Source: Neoscytalidium dimidiatum
Taxonomy: Eukaryota > Ascomycota > Dothideomycetes > Botryosphaeriales > Botryosphaeriaceae
Direction: 5' to 3'
Assembly (NCBI GenBank): GCA_037367355.1
Contig: CM074705.1
Coordinates: 2,294,001 to 2,358,000, forward strand
Length of the DNA stretch: 64,000 bases
Translations under genes and position numbers: made by a program
Part shown: piece by piece, positions 47,476-59,600 of the stretch
How positions within the stretch are numbered: the first letter of the stretch is position 1
Layout: each line of letters starts with the position of its first letter
The notes under the pieces: generated by a model
The model's input: only the letters and a program-made list of their open reading frames with translations
Databases searched by the model: none
Told to the model about the DNA's origin: nothing

Positions 47476-48879
47476 GGTCGCGGTTGGGAGTGTCAAGAAA
47501 TGAAGGGAGAGGGGAAGAAGTTGGGGCGGAATCAAGAGATGTAGGCGGAACGGTACGTCCTGAGAATTAAATAATGGATCGGGCGGGTAGATGGCAGGGA
47601 TGTGGACGCGCTGGCAGCGCGCTTGTGTGAGCGATAAGCAAAGTGGGGATGCACACAATGTGGATGTCGAGGCTCGACTGCGGAGCCGCATAGACTTGCC
47701 CAAGCAGGTATGGCTCCCAACTTTCCTCGGCGCTCTCACGCCGACCCTCTTTCATGATTGGCTGCCCGATGCCCACCCGGAGACACCTGAACGCCCTCGG
47801 TCTTCGCCTTCTTCTGTCATCTACCCAGGTCGATGGCATGTCGTGGAGGGTCTAAGGATCGTTTTCCAGCCAGAGCTTGTACTGTCGGCTTAGGGTTGAT
47901 TTCTAGCTGCCGTTCCGATGAATTCCTTTGTGCACTGTATGTAACTGATCTGCCGGTTAGCCGTGCAACGGAGGAAATTCTACGCGCCACGGACTTACGT
48001 ACTTTGTCGACACAACACTCGCGCAAGACGTCGATCCTATTGCCGTGCAGATTCCATCGAGATTGGTAACGTGTGTTGTTAGTCCAAAAGGTCCACCCTG
48101 CCGGCCTGTTGCGGACATGCTTGTATAGCTCAATGATAAGCATGTCTTTCACAGTGGCCGTCCTTGGCAATAAGCTCCCAGTCTCAAGGTGAACAACAGA
48201 TAGATTGGCCAAAGAGCCGGGCGCAAGTGTTTACAGAGAGATAGTTGAAGGCTGCAGAAGGTAAGGTCTACTGAGAATTGAATGTCGTAAGCATCGATTT
48301 CGAGCTCAGAGACGATGCGTGCGTCGTTGAACGGTATGAATTCTTGTTTGGGGGAGTATTCTGGTGAGTGCTATGTACAAAAGGCGGGGAAGACGGCAGA
48401 GTAGATAAAGTTGGGATCGGGAATAAATCTGTAAAATCCGCTGAAAAGCTGCGACTGCGCCCGTGTGGAGGAGCAAGCGCGCAGATGGAGCAAAATTACA
48501 GTAGCACTCATCTTGGGAGTATACGGACAATTTTTCCTTTCCCTCAAGTCTGCATTTTAGGTCACTGAGTGTAGGAAGGCAGGCGTTCGGGAAGTGATAC
48601 AGGGCGTAAAGCGCACTGTCGGTCCTCGGGCGGTGACGGATGGCGTGCACGGGCCAAATCTTAGCTGGCTGGCAGTTCCAGTTTCCTTGGAGCTCACGCA
48701 CGCGAACAAAAGCTACATCGAACCGACACAAAGCTTCCCCCGCGCCCGCCCTCGATCCATACCGCCGCCATTGCTACCGCTCGAGCCTGAGTCGCCAACA
48801 ACACTCGCGTTCATCCGTCACTTTTCCTGACCGACGAAGTCTCTTTCGCGCTGCGCTAGCGCTAGCAGCTTCTTGCAAG
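47476..48879. other. Divergent promoter region, no gene seen
   Basis: About 1.4 kb between the amine oxidase (leftwards) and the CstF64 gene (rightwards). Apart from a CCAAT box near 47757, no feature stands out. Frames on both strands lack domains. Confidence 0.55.
47757..47761 (-). promoter_or_regulatory. CCAAT box upstream of the amine oxidase
   Basis: The minus strand reads CAGCCAATCATG 282 bp upstream of the ATG at 47475, a near-consensus HAP site. Function is inferred. Confidence 0.4.
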
Positions 48880-49854
48880 ATGCCTCCAGAGAAGGGTGGA
48901 AGGGTCGTGTTCATCGGCAATATTCCGTATGGTACGTCGTGTCTGCCCGTTCGCGCGAGGTGAATGCCGTCGCTGATGCCTATGGTAGGTGTGAGCGAAG
49001 AGCTCATCACCGAAACCCTCAGTCGCGTCGGCCAGGTCCTCAACTTTCGACTCGTTTACGACAAGGATAGCGGCCGACCCAAGGGCTTTGGCTTCGCCGA
49101 ATTCTCCGACGCAGAAGATGCTGCCTCTGCCGTGCGAAATCTCAACGACTACGAGCTCATGGGTCGCAAGCTGAGAGTCGATTATTCCAACGACAACGGG
49201 GCAGGCGACAGTGCTCCCGCAAACTACAACCCTCCCCAACCGGCTCCGAACGGCCAAGATGTCCCACAGTCGACCACTCTTCCTCCCCTACCGCCCGGTG
49301 TCGACGTCCCGCCCGACCTGACCTGCGCTGACGCCATCTCCAAAACGCTGCAGACTCTCCCTCCTCCACAATTGCTAGACATACTCTCGCAGATGAAGGG
49401 CCTGGTCACGACCGACCCTGCCAAGGCCACGGAGCTGCTTAGGCAGGCACCGCAGCTCTCTTTTGCTATCTTCCAGGCGCTGCTCTTGCTCGGCCTCATC
49501 GATCAGTCCCTTCTCGGCTCGGTCGTTGACCAGGCCACCCTCCAGCAAACAGCACCACAGCCTGCGCCTTCCGCAACGCCCATGCAACCTCAGGGCTACC
49601 CGGGGTTCCCACCACAACAACCCGCTCGCGGACCGGTGAACGTGCCGACGCCTCCGGTTGGCAATCCATACCAACAACCTCCGATGCCGATGCAGCAGCA
49701 GCCCGCACAACCCCAGCTGCCCTTGGATCAGCAGACGCTAATCAGGCAAGTGATGGCAATGACGCCGGAGCAGATTGCTGGATTGCCACCGAACGATCGC
49801 ATGCAGATAGAGGCGCTGCGGGCGCGCATCATGGCGACGGGACAACCATTCTAG
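48880..49854 (+). CDS. RNA15: Cleavage stimulation factor subunit 2 (CstF64/Rna15)
   Basis: Two exons, 48880-48931 and 48989-49854, around a 57-nt intron (GTACGT...TATGGTAG), give 305 residues. One RNA-recognition motif spans residues ~8-85: RVVFIGNIPYGVSEELI holds RNP2 and GRPKGFGFAEF holds RNP1. A hinge region (residues ~115-185, LPPPQLLDILSQMKGL...LLRQAPQLSFAIFQALLLLGLID) is the part that binds the CstF77/Rna14 partner. A Pro/Gln-rich linker leads to the C-terminal three-helix domain (LIRQVMAMTPEQIAGLPPNDRMQIEALRARI). It binds U/GU-rich RNA near the cleavage site during mRNA 3'-end formation. The intron splits the RRM inside RNP2, a common position in this gene. The frame 48964-48988 upstream of exon 2 is intronic. 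Confidence 0.93.
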
Positions 49855-50644
49855 AAAAGGGCCGAGTGGGCGGAGGTGACGGGAAGCCTAGAAGGGCGTT
49901 TGGCGCATGTTTTCTGCAGCATCTGGGCAATAATGGGAGACTTTGGAAATGCGGCATGACGACGGCATACCTTTCTCAATTTGTAAATTACTACATATGC
50001 AGACGACCGGTCAATGGCCGCGCGCAAGGGAGCAGGCAGGGGTTGTTGGGGCTCCAATAGCTCGCGAGCTGCTCGGGCGCGACGGCGGGAACGACGTCAG
50101 GGTTCTGGGGATACTTGGCAGAGCAGCGAAACAGAAATGTTGAATTCGATTTGGCCCACCGTCGCAGTAGGGCTGATATATGGGGTATGAATCAGGACTT
50201 CACGTGTGGATTTTCGTGATGGTGCGGCTCTCCGGATTTTAATTCGGTGGCTGGGCCGTAATGTGATCAGGACCCGCTCTGAGCTGGCGATCTGGAGCTC
50301 TGTGCACCCCCAGCCCACATCCAACCACAACACGCCGCGCGCTGCAGCTCTCATTCGCCCTCGGCTGACGACTGCTTCTCTCTCACAAGACCGCACACCG
50401 AGCCCTTCTCACCGGCGCGCGAGCTGAGGCGATTCCCCGCGACGGCGACTGCACTCACGGCGACACTGAATCTCGACGCGCCATCGCCCAGCACTGTACC
50501 ATATCATGACTTACGACTTACGACCTGAAGCCTGATACCCAAAACAGCATCCCCAATACCCAGACAAGAGTAATTCATTCCATTTCAAACTAGACCTCCG
50601 TCGCCACCCCATCATCGCCGCTCCATCGCTCTGCGCCCGCGATC
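49855..50644. other. Intergenic region, promoter of the giant gene
   Basis: About 0.8 kb. It contains the CstF64 3' flank and the promoter and 5' leader of the giant downstream gene, including short tandem TTACGACTTACGACC near 50510. No coding frame is supported. Confidence 0.5.
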
Positions 50645-53600
50645 ATGTGGAGCAAGATCACCGGCAAGAGCGACACCTCGTCGCACGACGGCCGCCGCAA
50701 AGAGCACGGCTCTTCGTCGTCGCGCCGCCGCGCCGAGTCCATAGTCTCCTCGTCCACCTCGCGCAACCCGTCGTCTCGCGTCGAGGATCGCAGTGACTAT
50801 CCGCCCACCCTGTCTTCACGCGGCACGAGCTATCCGCCGCCTCCCTCAGTCTCCTCAATTGGTTCCTATGCTACCGCTCGGGACTACGACCAGAAGTCCG
50901 AACGAACCGCTCCGTCGCGAAGTGGCTTCGATGATGACGATTTCCGCTCCGTGCGCTCAGACAGACGCCGCGAGGACGACCTTCGCTCCACGCGATCAGA
51001 CAGGCACCGCGACGACGATCTTCGCTCTGAGCGTTCCGAGCGCCGCCGCGACCGCTCTTCCAGCCGCGACCGTAAGCGAGACCGTAAGGACAGCGAGCGC
51101 GAACACAGGAAGAAGGACAAGCGGGATTCTAAGGATAATAAGGATAAACGGGACAAGGATAGGGAAGAATCTGGGAAGAAGCCTAAGACGCGCACCCGCA
51201 GTGGGAGCAAGCTCTCGGAAATCGTGGATGAGCCGGTGCGCTCGAAAGCTGGAGACATACCTGCCCATAGCACTGGCGGTTACGAACTTCCAATGAGTAG
51301 TCCTGCCGTTTCGCAGTACCCCAGCCAGTATGGCCCATCAAACACGCCCCAAACGCCCTACGCCGGCTATGACCGCATGGATGCACACGTAGCAAGCCAG
51401 TTTCCCGGCCAGAATCCCACGGAGTTCTCTAATCCATACCGCCCGCCGCTCAGCACGCAAGAGGGCGGATCTGGTCTTGCTTCCGATTATTACGGCGATC
51501 AAGGCCAATCTGTACAATATCAACCAGGGGTCCGCCCCGATCAACCCAGCGTCATCGTTGGTGCTGAACCTCACCTTATGCCAGCATCTGCCGTTCCGAA
51601 CCCACCTGCGGAGACTGGCAACGGTGCCGCATCGGATTACTACGGAACCGCAATCAGCACACAGACTTCCGCATCTAATGGTGACAGACCGCCGCTTAAG
51701 CCCCCTAGGCCACAATCAATGCCTGGTGCTTTCGAGGAAGACCCTCCTCTTAAGCCGCCACGACCAAGCCAGGGGAAGATATCCACCGCTGCTGCTGCTG
51801 CGGCTGGAGGGGCAGCATTGGGCTACGCCTTAGGACATGATTCGAGTAGCTCTTACCAAGGCAGCTCTTCTCACCACACCAATATCCACCAGAGTTCAAG
51901 TAGCACTTCGTTCTACCAACAAGGTTCCAATCAGCAATTTGGAGATTTCTACGCACCCGCCTCCACGACTGCAGCGTCAGAGCCAATTCTTCCAGCCTAC
52001 GCCCAGTCCGCCACCAGTAAACCCGGCAAATCAGGTAAGCATTCCTCCCACTCTAACGCAGGTCTCTACGCGGCTGGTGCAGCTGGTCTGGCGGCTGGTG
52101 CATACGGTCTTCACGAACATCATGCTCACCATCACGCTGCTTCCCAAAACGGTGGCTACTACCCTTCATCACAGCCTCCGAGCTATTCAGGCCTTGGCAT
52201 GGGCATGCAACACAAGCACCGGGGCCCTGTGGATAAACTGGTGGATTGGTGGAAAGACTATGAAGACGTGAGGAAGATGGAGGAGTACACTGAATACATT
52301 GGTGTCTGTCGCTATTGCTTCGACCCAAACGAGCCTCCTTCGATGGCACCTCGCAAACATCATCCCCATCGCCGCTCGAGTGGATCTACGCGCCACTCCC
52401 GCGTTGACAAGGGTTCTCGCTACGGCTACTCCTCGTCGGATGACGAGCGCAAGAGCAAGAGCCATTCCTGGGTCGCCAAGGGACTTGCTGGCTACGGAAT
52501 TGCCAAGGTCGGCAAAGCCTTGTGGTGGCAGAACCAGGATTTCGACGATACCTACAGCGCCAAATCGGGCCGCCGCCATCGCTCTTCTCGTTCCTCTTTC
52601 GGGGCACGGAGCAGAAGCCGCTCTAGGGACAGACGTAGCGTCACCTCCCGGGGCGTTGTTCGGCAGAGGAGCCGGTCAAGGGATTCCCGTGTGAGCCGAG
52701 GCTACACCAGTGATAAGAAAGACTACAAGATTGTCCATCGCCGCTCCGCATCCCGGTCTCGTTCAAGGGACAGGAAGAGCGGACTCTTCACTGCCGCTGC
52801 TGGTGCCGCGCTTGGCGCATCCGTAGCAGGTGCAGCCAGGCACCGCAGCAGGAGTCGATCCAAATCTCCTCGTCCTGGATATGTAGTAAGGAGACATCAC
52901 ACGGAAGGCCCTTCAAGCTCTGCTTCATTCTTGGGCGCCGGAGAGAAGGAGCATCGCTACAGTTCTCGTCAATCCGTGATCTCTTCAGCATCCCGTCGCG
53001 ACGAGAGGAGGTCGCACCGCTCATCTCGGGAGGGCACTGGCAGTGTGTTTGGCGGCGTCTTCCCCTCGGCTCCTTCATCCACCAAGCGCCACAAATCTCA
53101 TGCGAAGAAGAACAAGGGCTTTTTCAACTTTGCGAACTCGTCTGGTTCCTCTACAGACTCAGCTCTTGCCTTCGGCAGTACTCTGTCTCGGCGGAGCAGC
53201 ACACTGTCAAGGCGCAGCAGCGGGCGCAGAAAGCGCCGCGATTCTGATGAGAAATTGAACGCGGCTTTGGTTGGCCTGGGTGCAACCGCGGCTGCCTTTG
53301 CTGCTGCGCAGGGCCACGACAAGCATCGTGGCAAACGCAACCCGGAGCTGGTCGCCGTGCGAGAGAGTAAAGGAAAGCTCCACGGCGCCAGACACTCGAG
53401 CGAACGCACACGTATGCCTGGTTCATTCGTGGGCTCGAGCTCCGACGAAGAGGAAGGTTGGGAGTCGGCATCGGATGATGAAAGCGATACTTCGAGCATG
53501 GACTCTGGCCTAGCTTTCGGAGACTTTGGCCCAAGGAGCCGCAAGAGCGTCGAGAGTCTGAGGTCTGATGCCTCGGGCACGAACAAGTGGAGCTGGCGAT

Positions 53601-56600
53601 GGGGAAGCAAGAAAGATAAGCAGAAGCGCAAGTCGCAGGATAGCCTAAGGGCTGGAGCTGGCTTGGCTGGCGCTGGTCTTGTTGGCGCTGGCTTAGGTGC
53701 CTCCGCCGCTGCCGCTGATGGTAGAAGTAGCGGTAGCAGTGTTCCCACGCCTCTCCAGACAGTCTACCCGGTAGCTACCTCAGACCCGACCACCTTCGAC
53801 GCTGTTCGACGCTCGGCTTCGGTCTCGTCCCAGCAGCAAAGCCAGTACGGACAGCCGCTCGTAACCGCTCGACCCGATCCCGTTCCCCTCCAGCAACCCC
53901 AGCCCATCATGCCTGTCTCCAACGCTCCCGTCTACACGAGCCAGGCAGCCTACGCCCCTACCCCCACATACACTGCCCCATCCGGCCCACCTGTCTTCTC
54001 TGGCAGTGCCAGCAGCAGCAGCAAACCGCCTCCGACGACTTTCCCCGGACAGCCTGGCCGTTCCCAGTACGAGGACCGCCCGCCAATGCCGCCTCGCCGC
54101 GCGAACTCTTCGCCCATTCATAGCTCGACGAAGCGTGATCTCGCCATCGCTGGCGCAGCGGCTGCGGCGACAGCTGGCGTTATCGCCGCGACGCATAGTG
54201 GCTCTTCGTCAGCATCGAAGAGGAGATCTAGCTCACCTTCTACCTCTGCTAAGAGAGTCAGTTCGCCCTCGTCCGTTCGGTTCGAGTTGACGGACGATCA
54301 GAGGGAGAGGGAGGACAGGGAGAGGCGGAGAGAGCTTAAGCGGAAGGAGGAAGAGAAGGCGGAGCGGGACAGGGAGAGGGAGAGGGAGCGCGAGCGTGAA
54401 CGTGAACGTGAACGCCAACGGGAACGGGAGCGCGAGCTTGAGCGGGAACGTGAATACGAGAGGCTCCGCCGCATCGAAGAGGAAACGCTCCTACGTGAAC
54501 GCCGCCAGAAGGAGCAGGCCGAACGCGAAGCCGCTGCCAGACGCGAGGCAGAGGAAGCACAGGCTCGCGAGCGTGCTAGGCAGGAAGCGGAGGACAAGGC
54601 AAGTCTCGAGCGTGAGACCCAACGCATCTTACGGGAGCGCGCCGAGGCTGCCGAGGCCGCTGCTGCGAGGGAAGTGGCTGCGCGAGAGGAGATGGAGCGC
54701 AGGAGGCGCGAACACGAAGCCGCTACCCGTGAGCGCGAAAGACTCGAACGCGAGATCTACGAACACGAACTCAACCGCAAGCTTGAGGAGCAGGAGGAAG
54801 CAAGGAGGCAGCAGGAGCGTGAGGAGAAGATCGACTATGATATCGAGTCCCGCCACCGCGAGCTTCGAGCACGGGAACGCGACATCGTTGAGCCGGAGGA
54901 GCACTCTTCGTGGAAGGGTCCGGCTGTCGCTGCCGCTGCTGGTGTTGCTGCGGGCGCTGCTGTTGCTGGGCTGGCGCACGCTTCGAAGGAGAAAGATCGC
55001 GAGGAGAAGCGCTCGAGCCAGATCGAGTTCGACGATGATCATCTCTACGAGGATGAGATCATGGATCCCAACTACTTCCGCAAGAAGGACAATGGCAGCA
55101 AGCGCGATACCAGCCGCGAGCGTGAGGAAGGAATCGCTCGTAACGCTGCCAAGAAAGTCATTGCGGATATGGAGGAGCGGTGGAAAGACCCATCCAAAGA
55201 TAGCATGGAAGACTTTTGGGCCCCACCAGAGCTTCGTGATCGTTCGTCCCCCAGCAGGGTCGACCATGGGCCTGACGCCGATGTTCAGGTCTATCATTCA
55301 CCCTATGTCGTTGTCCAGCCGCCCTATGATCCGGCGTACAACTTCACGGCTACGAGGGACCCCCATGACCACAAGGGCGGCAGGTACGGAATGGTGCCTA
55401 CGCTCAACCTCATCGAGCCCACACCTCCTGTCAGTCTGGCAGGAAGTACGAGAGGTGACCACTCGGGTCCGCCGTCTCCTAACATTCAGGCGCAGAAGGA
55501 TACTGCCGGGTCTCCGAAGTCTCCGGCATCCGAGGAGAAGGAACGGGAGAAGGAGAAAGAGGAGAAGCAGCGCAAGCGCACGAGCGTCACTTGGGGCGCG
55601 GACGAGACGTTCCACTACGAAGCCCAGACTCCTGAAAGCTTCCGCGAACACTATATGTCCGAGCAGGACATGAACAGGCATTTGCCAGACGACTGGGTCC
55701 TCCAGGGCGATCATGCATATGCTGATCACCACAATCACGCCCAAGGTAATGATGAAATTGTCGTAGAGAGGGAGTCGCCTCGTTCCGGTACGGAACGTGT
55801 CTCGTATCGCCATGAGCCTGAGGAGAGGAAGAAGCCCTGGGGGGCTGAAGTCGAGTCGCCGATCGAGGAGATTAAGCGCTTCGAGAACGACGACCGTCCG
55901 GTCATCGAGTCCACTTCGCCGGAGCACTCGCCAACGGTTGTCACCCCAGGTGAACAGGAAGCCAAATTCTACCAGTCTCCATTTTTCGAGACCGTCTCGG
56001 ACTTTCAGGCCTTTGACGTCAGCCCCGGCGCGGAGGCTGAGCGCGGCCCGCATGGCTTCGTCGAAGGCGAGATTGTCGACGAGCCGGTGGAGGAGATCGT
56101 CGCGTCTAGGCCGAAGGAGGCCGAGCCACACATGCCTGGCGCTTGGGACGACGATGAGCCCCAAAGGGAGGCCGAGTCCGCGTGGGAGGAGCCTAAGCTC
56201 AGCAAGAAGGAGCAGAGGAAGCGCGACAAGGCTTCGAAGCGCGCCAGTCTCGACGCGCAGGCTGAAGCCGCTCGGCTTGCTGAGGATGTCGCTTCCTCCA
56301 CCGGGTCCCTGAAGGATCTCGATAAGGAGGCTAGGCGCGGATCGGAGCCTGCTGTCGAAGAAGCTGCCTGGGAAGCACCTCTTAGCAAGAAGGAGAAAAA
56401 GAAGCGCGAGAAGGAGGCAGCTAAGCGCGCTAGTCTTGAGGCTGAAGCTAAGGCAGTAGAGGAGCCTATCGTGCAGCCTGACGCCGAGTGGGAAGTTCCC
56501 CTTAGCAAGAAGGAGCAGAAGAAGCGCGACAAAGCTGCCAAGCGTGCAAGCTTGAGCCGTGACGACAGCTCTTCGCTGCCTTCAACGCCGGCTGAGGAGA

Positions 56601-59600
56601 CCAAGGCCGAGGATCTGTGGGAGGACGTTTCGAGTGCCAGCAAGAAGGACAAGAAAAAGAAAAAGCGCCAAAGCATTGACCGCGATCCTCGCGACATCGA
56701 GCCCAGCTACGATACCTACCCGTCTCCCCCTGCGTCTGGCGAGGAAGCGAAGGACCACTCCCGCGAGGCGAAGTCCGACTACGGCGTACCGCCTAGCCGC
56801 AGGCCAGACATCTCGGACGACAAGTCTCGTCGCCGCAGCTTGGATGCGGGCAATTACTCTAGCTCCGCTGCTCCTTTGGGTTTTGCTGCCGCCGCGGGCA
56901 TTCTTGCTGGCGGGTTGGCGGAGTCAAAGCGCAAAGAATCTGAACCGGAGAGCCTCTACTCTGCCACATCGCCTGCGCAGCAGATGTCTCGCGCTCCGTC
57001 GCCGCCATCATCAGTTTCTGCGCCGTACCCAGCCTCTTCGAACGGCGATCACTCTGCCGCCGCGTACCCGTCAGGTTATCCGGCGGAATCACCGGCTCGC
57101 TCAATCCCCAGCACGGCCTTCCATGACTATGATGAACTTGCCGATGCAAAGCAACCATCGAAGAAGTCGAAGCGCCGGAGCAGGCTGGGTAGCAGTCCCA
57201 GCCCTGGCAGCCCACTGAGGACGGAGGTCGCTTTCAATGATTACATTGGCATGGATGCCGCGGCTGCGGCTGCGGCTGTAGCGACCGCTCCCGGCCTGGC
57301 AAGGACATCCGCGGAGTCGTTTGATGCGGCGAATGTGCCGCTGCCGAAGGATGACTCCCCGCCTTATTCTCCGCCGGGCGAGAAGAAGAAGCACTACGTT
57401 TACGACGAGCCTGCCGAGTTTCCGATCGAGGCCGGGGTGGCGTTGCCGGTCGATCCGTATGGCTCGCCGCTCCCAAGGGATGAGGTGAGGCCGGAGGAGT
57501 ATCCGGAGCGTGGATACGCCTGGGAAGACGAGGGCGAGCGCAAGAAGCACAGGCACCATCGCAGGCGCGCGAGCGAGGACCCGTCCGTGGCTTCGGACGA
57601 TCGTGATTCCGAAGGCCGGCGCAAACACAGACACCATCGCCGTCGGGAGAGCGAGCGGTCGGACAACACGTACGACGACTCGAGGTCGACGGTCTCGGAT
57701 GGCCGCTACGACGAGGATGGCCACCGCAAGCACAAGCATCGCAAGCACCGGTCGACCGGCGGTGATGACGACGCCAGGTCCGTCGTTTCGGAGTTCCGAG
57801 ACGACGAGGACGATGAGAGAAGAAGGCACAAGCATCGGCGGTCGAAGCGGGAGAGCGAGATCTTTGACGATGCGCTGCGTGAGCGGGATGCACGCTCTGA
57901 ACCGGGCGATGTGCTGGATAGGGAGGATCCGGAGCGGCGCAAGCACAAGCGCAGGTCGAAGCGCGAGGGCGATTTCGACGATGCCGCGTCCGTGGTTTCG
58001 AGTCCGGCGAAGTATGGAGACGACGATAAGAAGAGAGATAAGGATAAGGACAAGGAGAAGAAGGGGATCTTCTCGAGTCTGTTCGGCAAGTCGAAGGAGA
58101 GCGTTGTTGCTGACACCACCAGTTCTTCTTCTAAGAGGGATGAAGATGAAGGCGAGGAACATAAACACAGGAGACGAAGACATCGCAGCTCGACGCACGG
58201 GTCGGCGTACGGATCCGATGACGATAGTCGCTCTGTGGTCTCAAGCGCGAGCGGCGGAAGAAAGGAGAAGAGACACAGCGGTAGCAGAGACGACTCAGGT
58301 ATGGATTATTCCCAACACTACAAGGTACATACGACGGCTTCCGAGCAAGTTCCTTCGCTTCTTCCTTCTCCTCTTCGTCCGACTGAGGGCGGAGCTTCTT
58401 CTGATTATTCGCAACGTTTTTTTCCTTATTCTTCTTATATCCACGTCGACACAACGAGTGCGATTGATGACAGCGAAGAGCCTATGCTGAACAATGATTT
58501 TGCGACAAAGGACGACATCACTCCGACCGAAGACGCGGATCGCAGTAAGCGCAGCTCCTACCATGGTTCGGAGTCTTTTTTAGGGCTTCGGGCAAGAGGT
58601 GAAAGTACTACTGCTGAGCGACTACCTCCCCTGCCCACCACCAACATCGAAATCTCGCCCGCTCAATTTGAACACCACGACGAACTCGAAGAGGCCATCC
58701 CCATTTTCACGCCGCTTCCACGCAGCCGTTCAACGTCACCGACGGAAGACTTACTCGGCACGACCACTACCATCGCTGCCGATGATGGCTCACTTCCTAC
58801 TACTGCGGCCACTCTGCCCCGATCTAGGTCTGGATCTCCAGGCCCGACGTCAACTCCCCTTCTCGGGAACAGACGCAGCACGCCTAGTCTACAGACTATG
58901 CGCAAGACCTCCGCGACCGCCGTCCCGATCAGCTTCCGCGGCTTCGGCTCCCGCGCCGGCAGCGAGACTGGCAGCCCCGCCTCGTCGTCATCCCGACCCG
59001 TCAGCACGACCGCCATCCCCCTCCCTTTCCTCGCCCAGCACGGCAGGCGCGCCAGCACCGGCGCTTCTACCCACCACCTCCACTCCGCGCCCCGGTCGCC
59101 CGTTTCCCCCAACGCGCCCACGGCGCCGAGCACCGAGCCCATCGGGACGATGCCGACGCCGACGCCGCCGCCGCCCCTATCGCTGAGCAAGCACAGGAAG
59201 GTGCCCAGCACGGAGTTCAAGCCCGGCAGCCAGGTGCGCCCTCTGTACCTGGTCGAGCGCAATGCAGCCGCGGTGAACAGGAGGGGCAGCAAGGGCGACG
59301 ACGCGCTGCTGGAGCCGGAGAAGCTGCCCATGCTGCCGAGCAGCCGCAGCGCGTCGGGCTCGTCGGTCAGCGGCGGCGAGGAGGAGTGGGCGAGCGCGGT
59401 GGAAGGGGAGGATGAGGGGGATGAGGCGAGCACGGGGGCGAGCGGGTATGCTAGTGCGGCGGAGGAGCAACAACAGCAGCAACAGCAGGGAGGCTTGAGA
59501 GATAGGGGATTGAGGATTGATACTGGTGTCGGTGCCGAGGCGGACTGGCTGGGTAGCCAGCAGAGTACGCCGAGGGCTGGCGCTTTTGGTGCAAGTGTGG

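Noticed and set aside
52034..52061. GTAAGC...ACGCAG inside the giant ORF as an intron
   Set aside because: Only about 27 nt, too short for a fungal spliceosomal intron, and the frame is open through it.
54396..55673. Plus-strand frame of 425 codons and many other long frames on both strands inside 50645-64000
   Set aside because: They overlap the continuous frame of the giant gene, which carries conserved blocks; the others are Arg/Ser-rich shadows.
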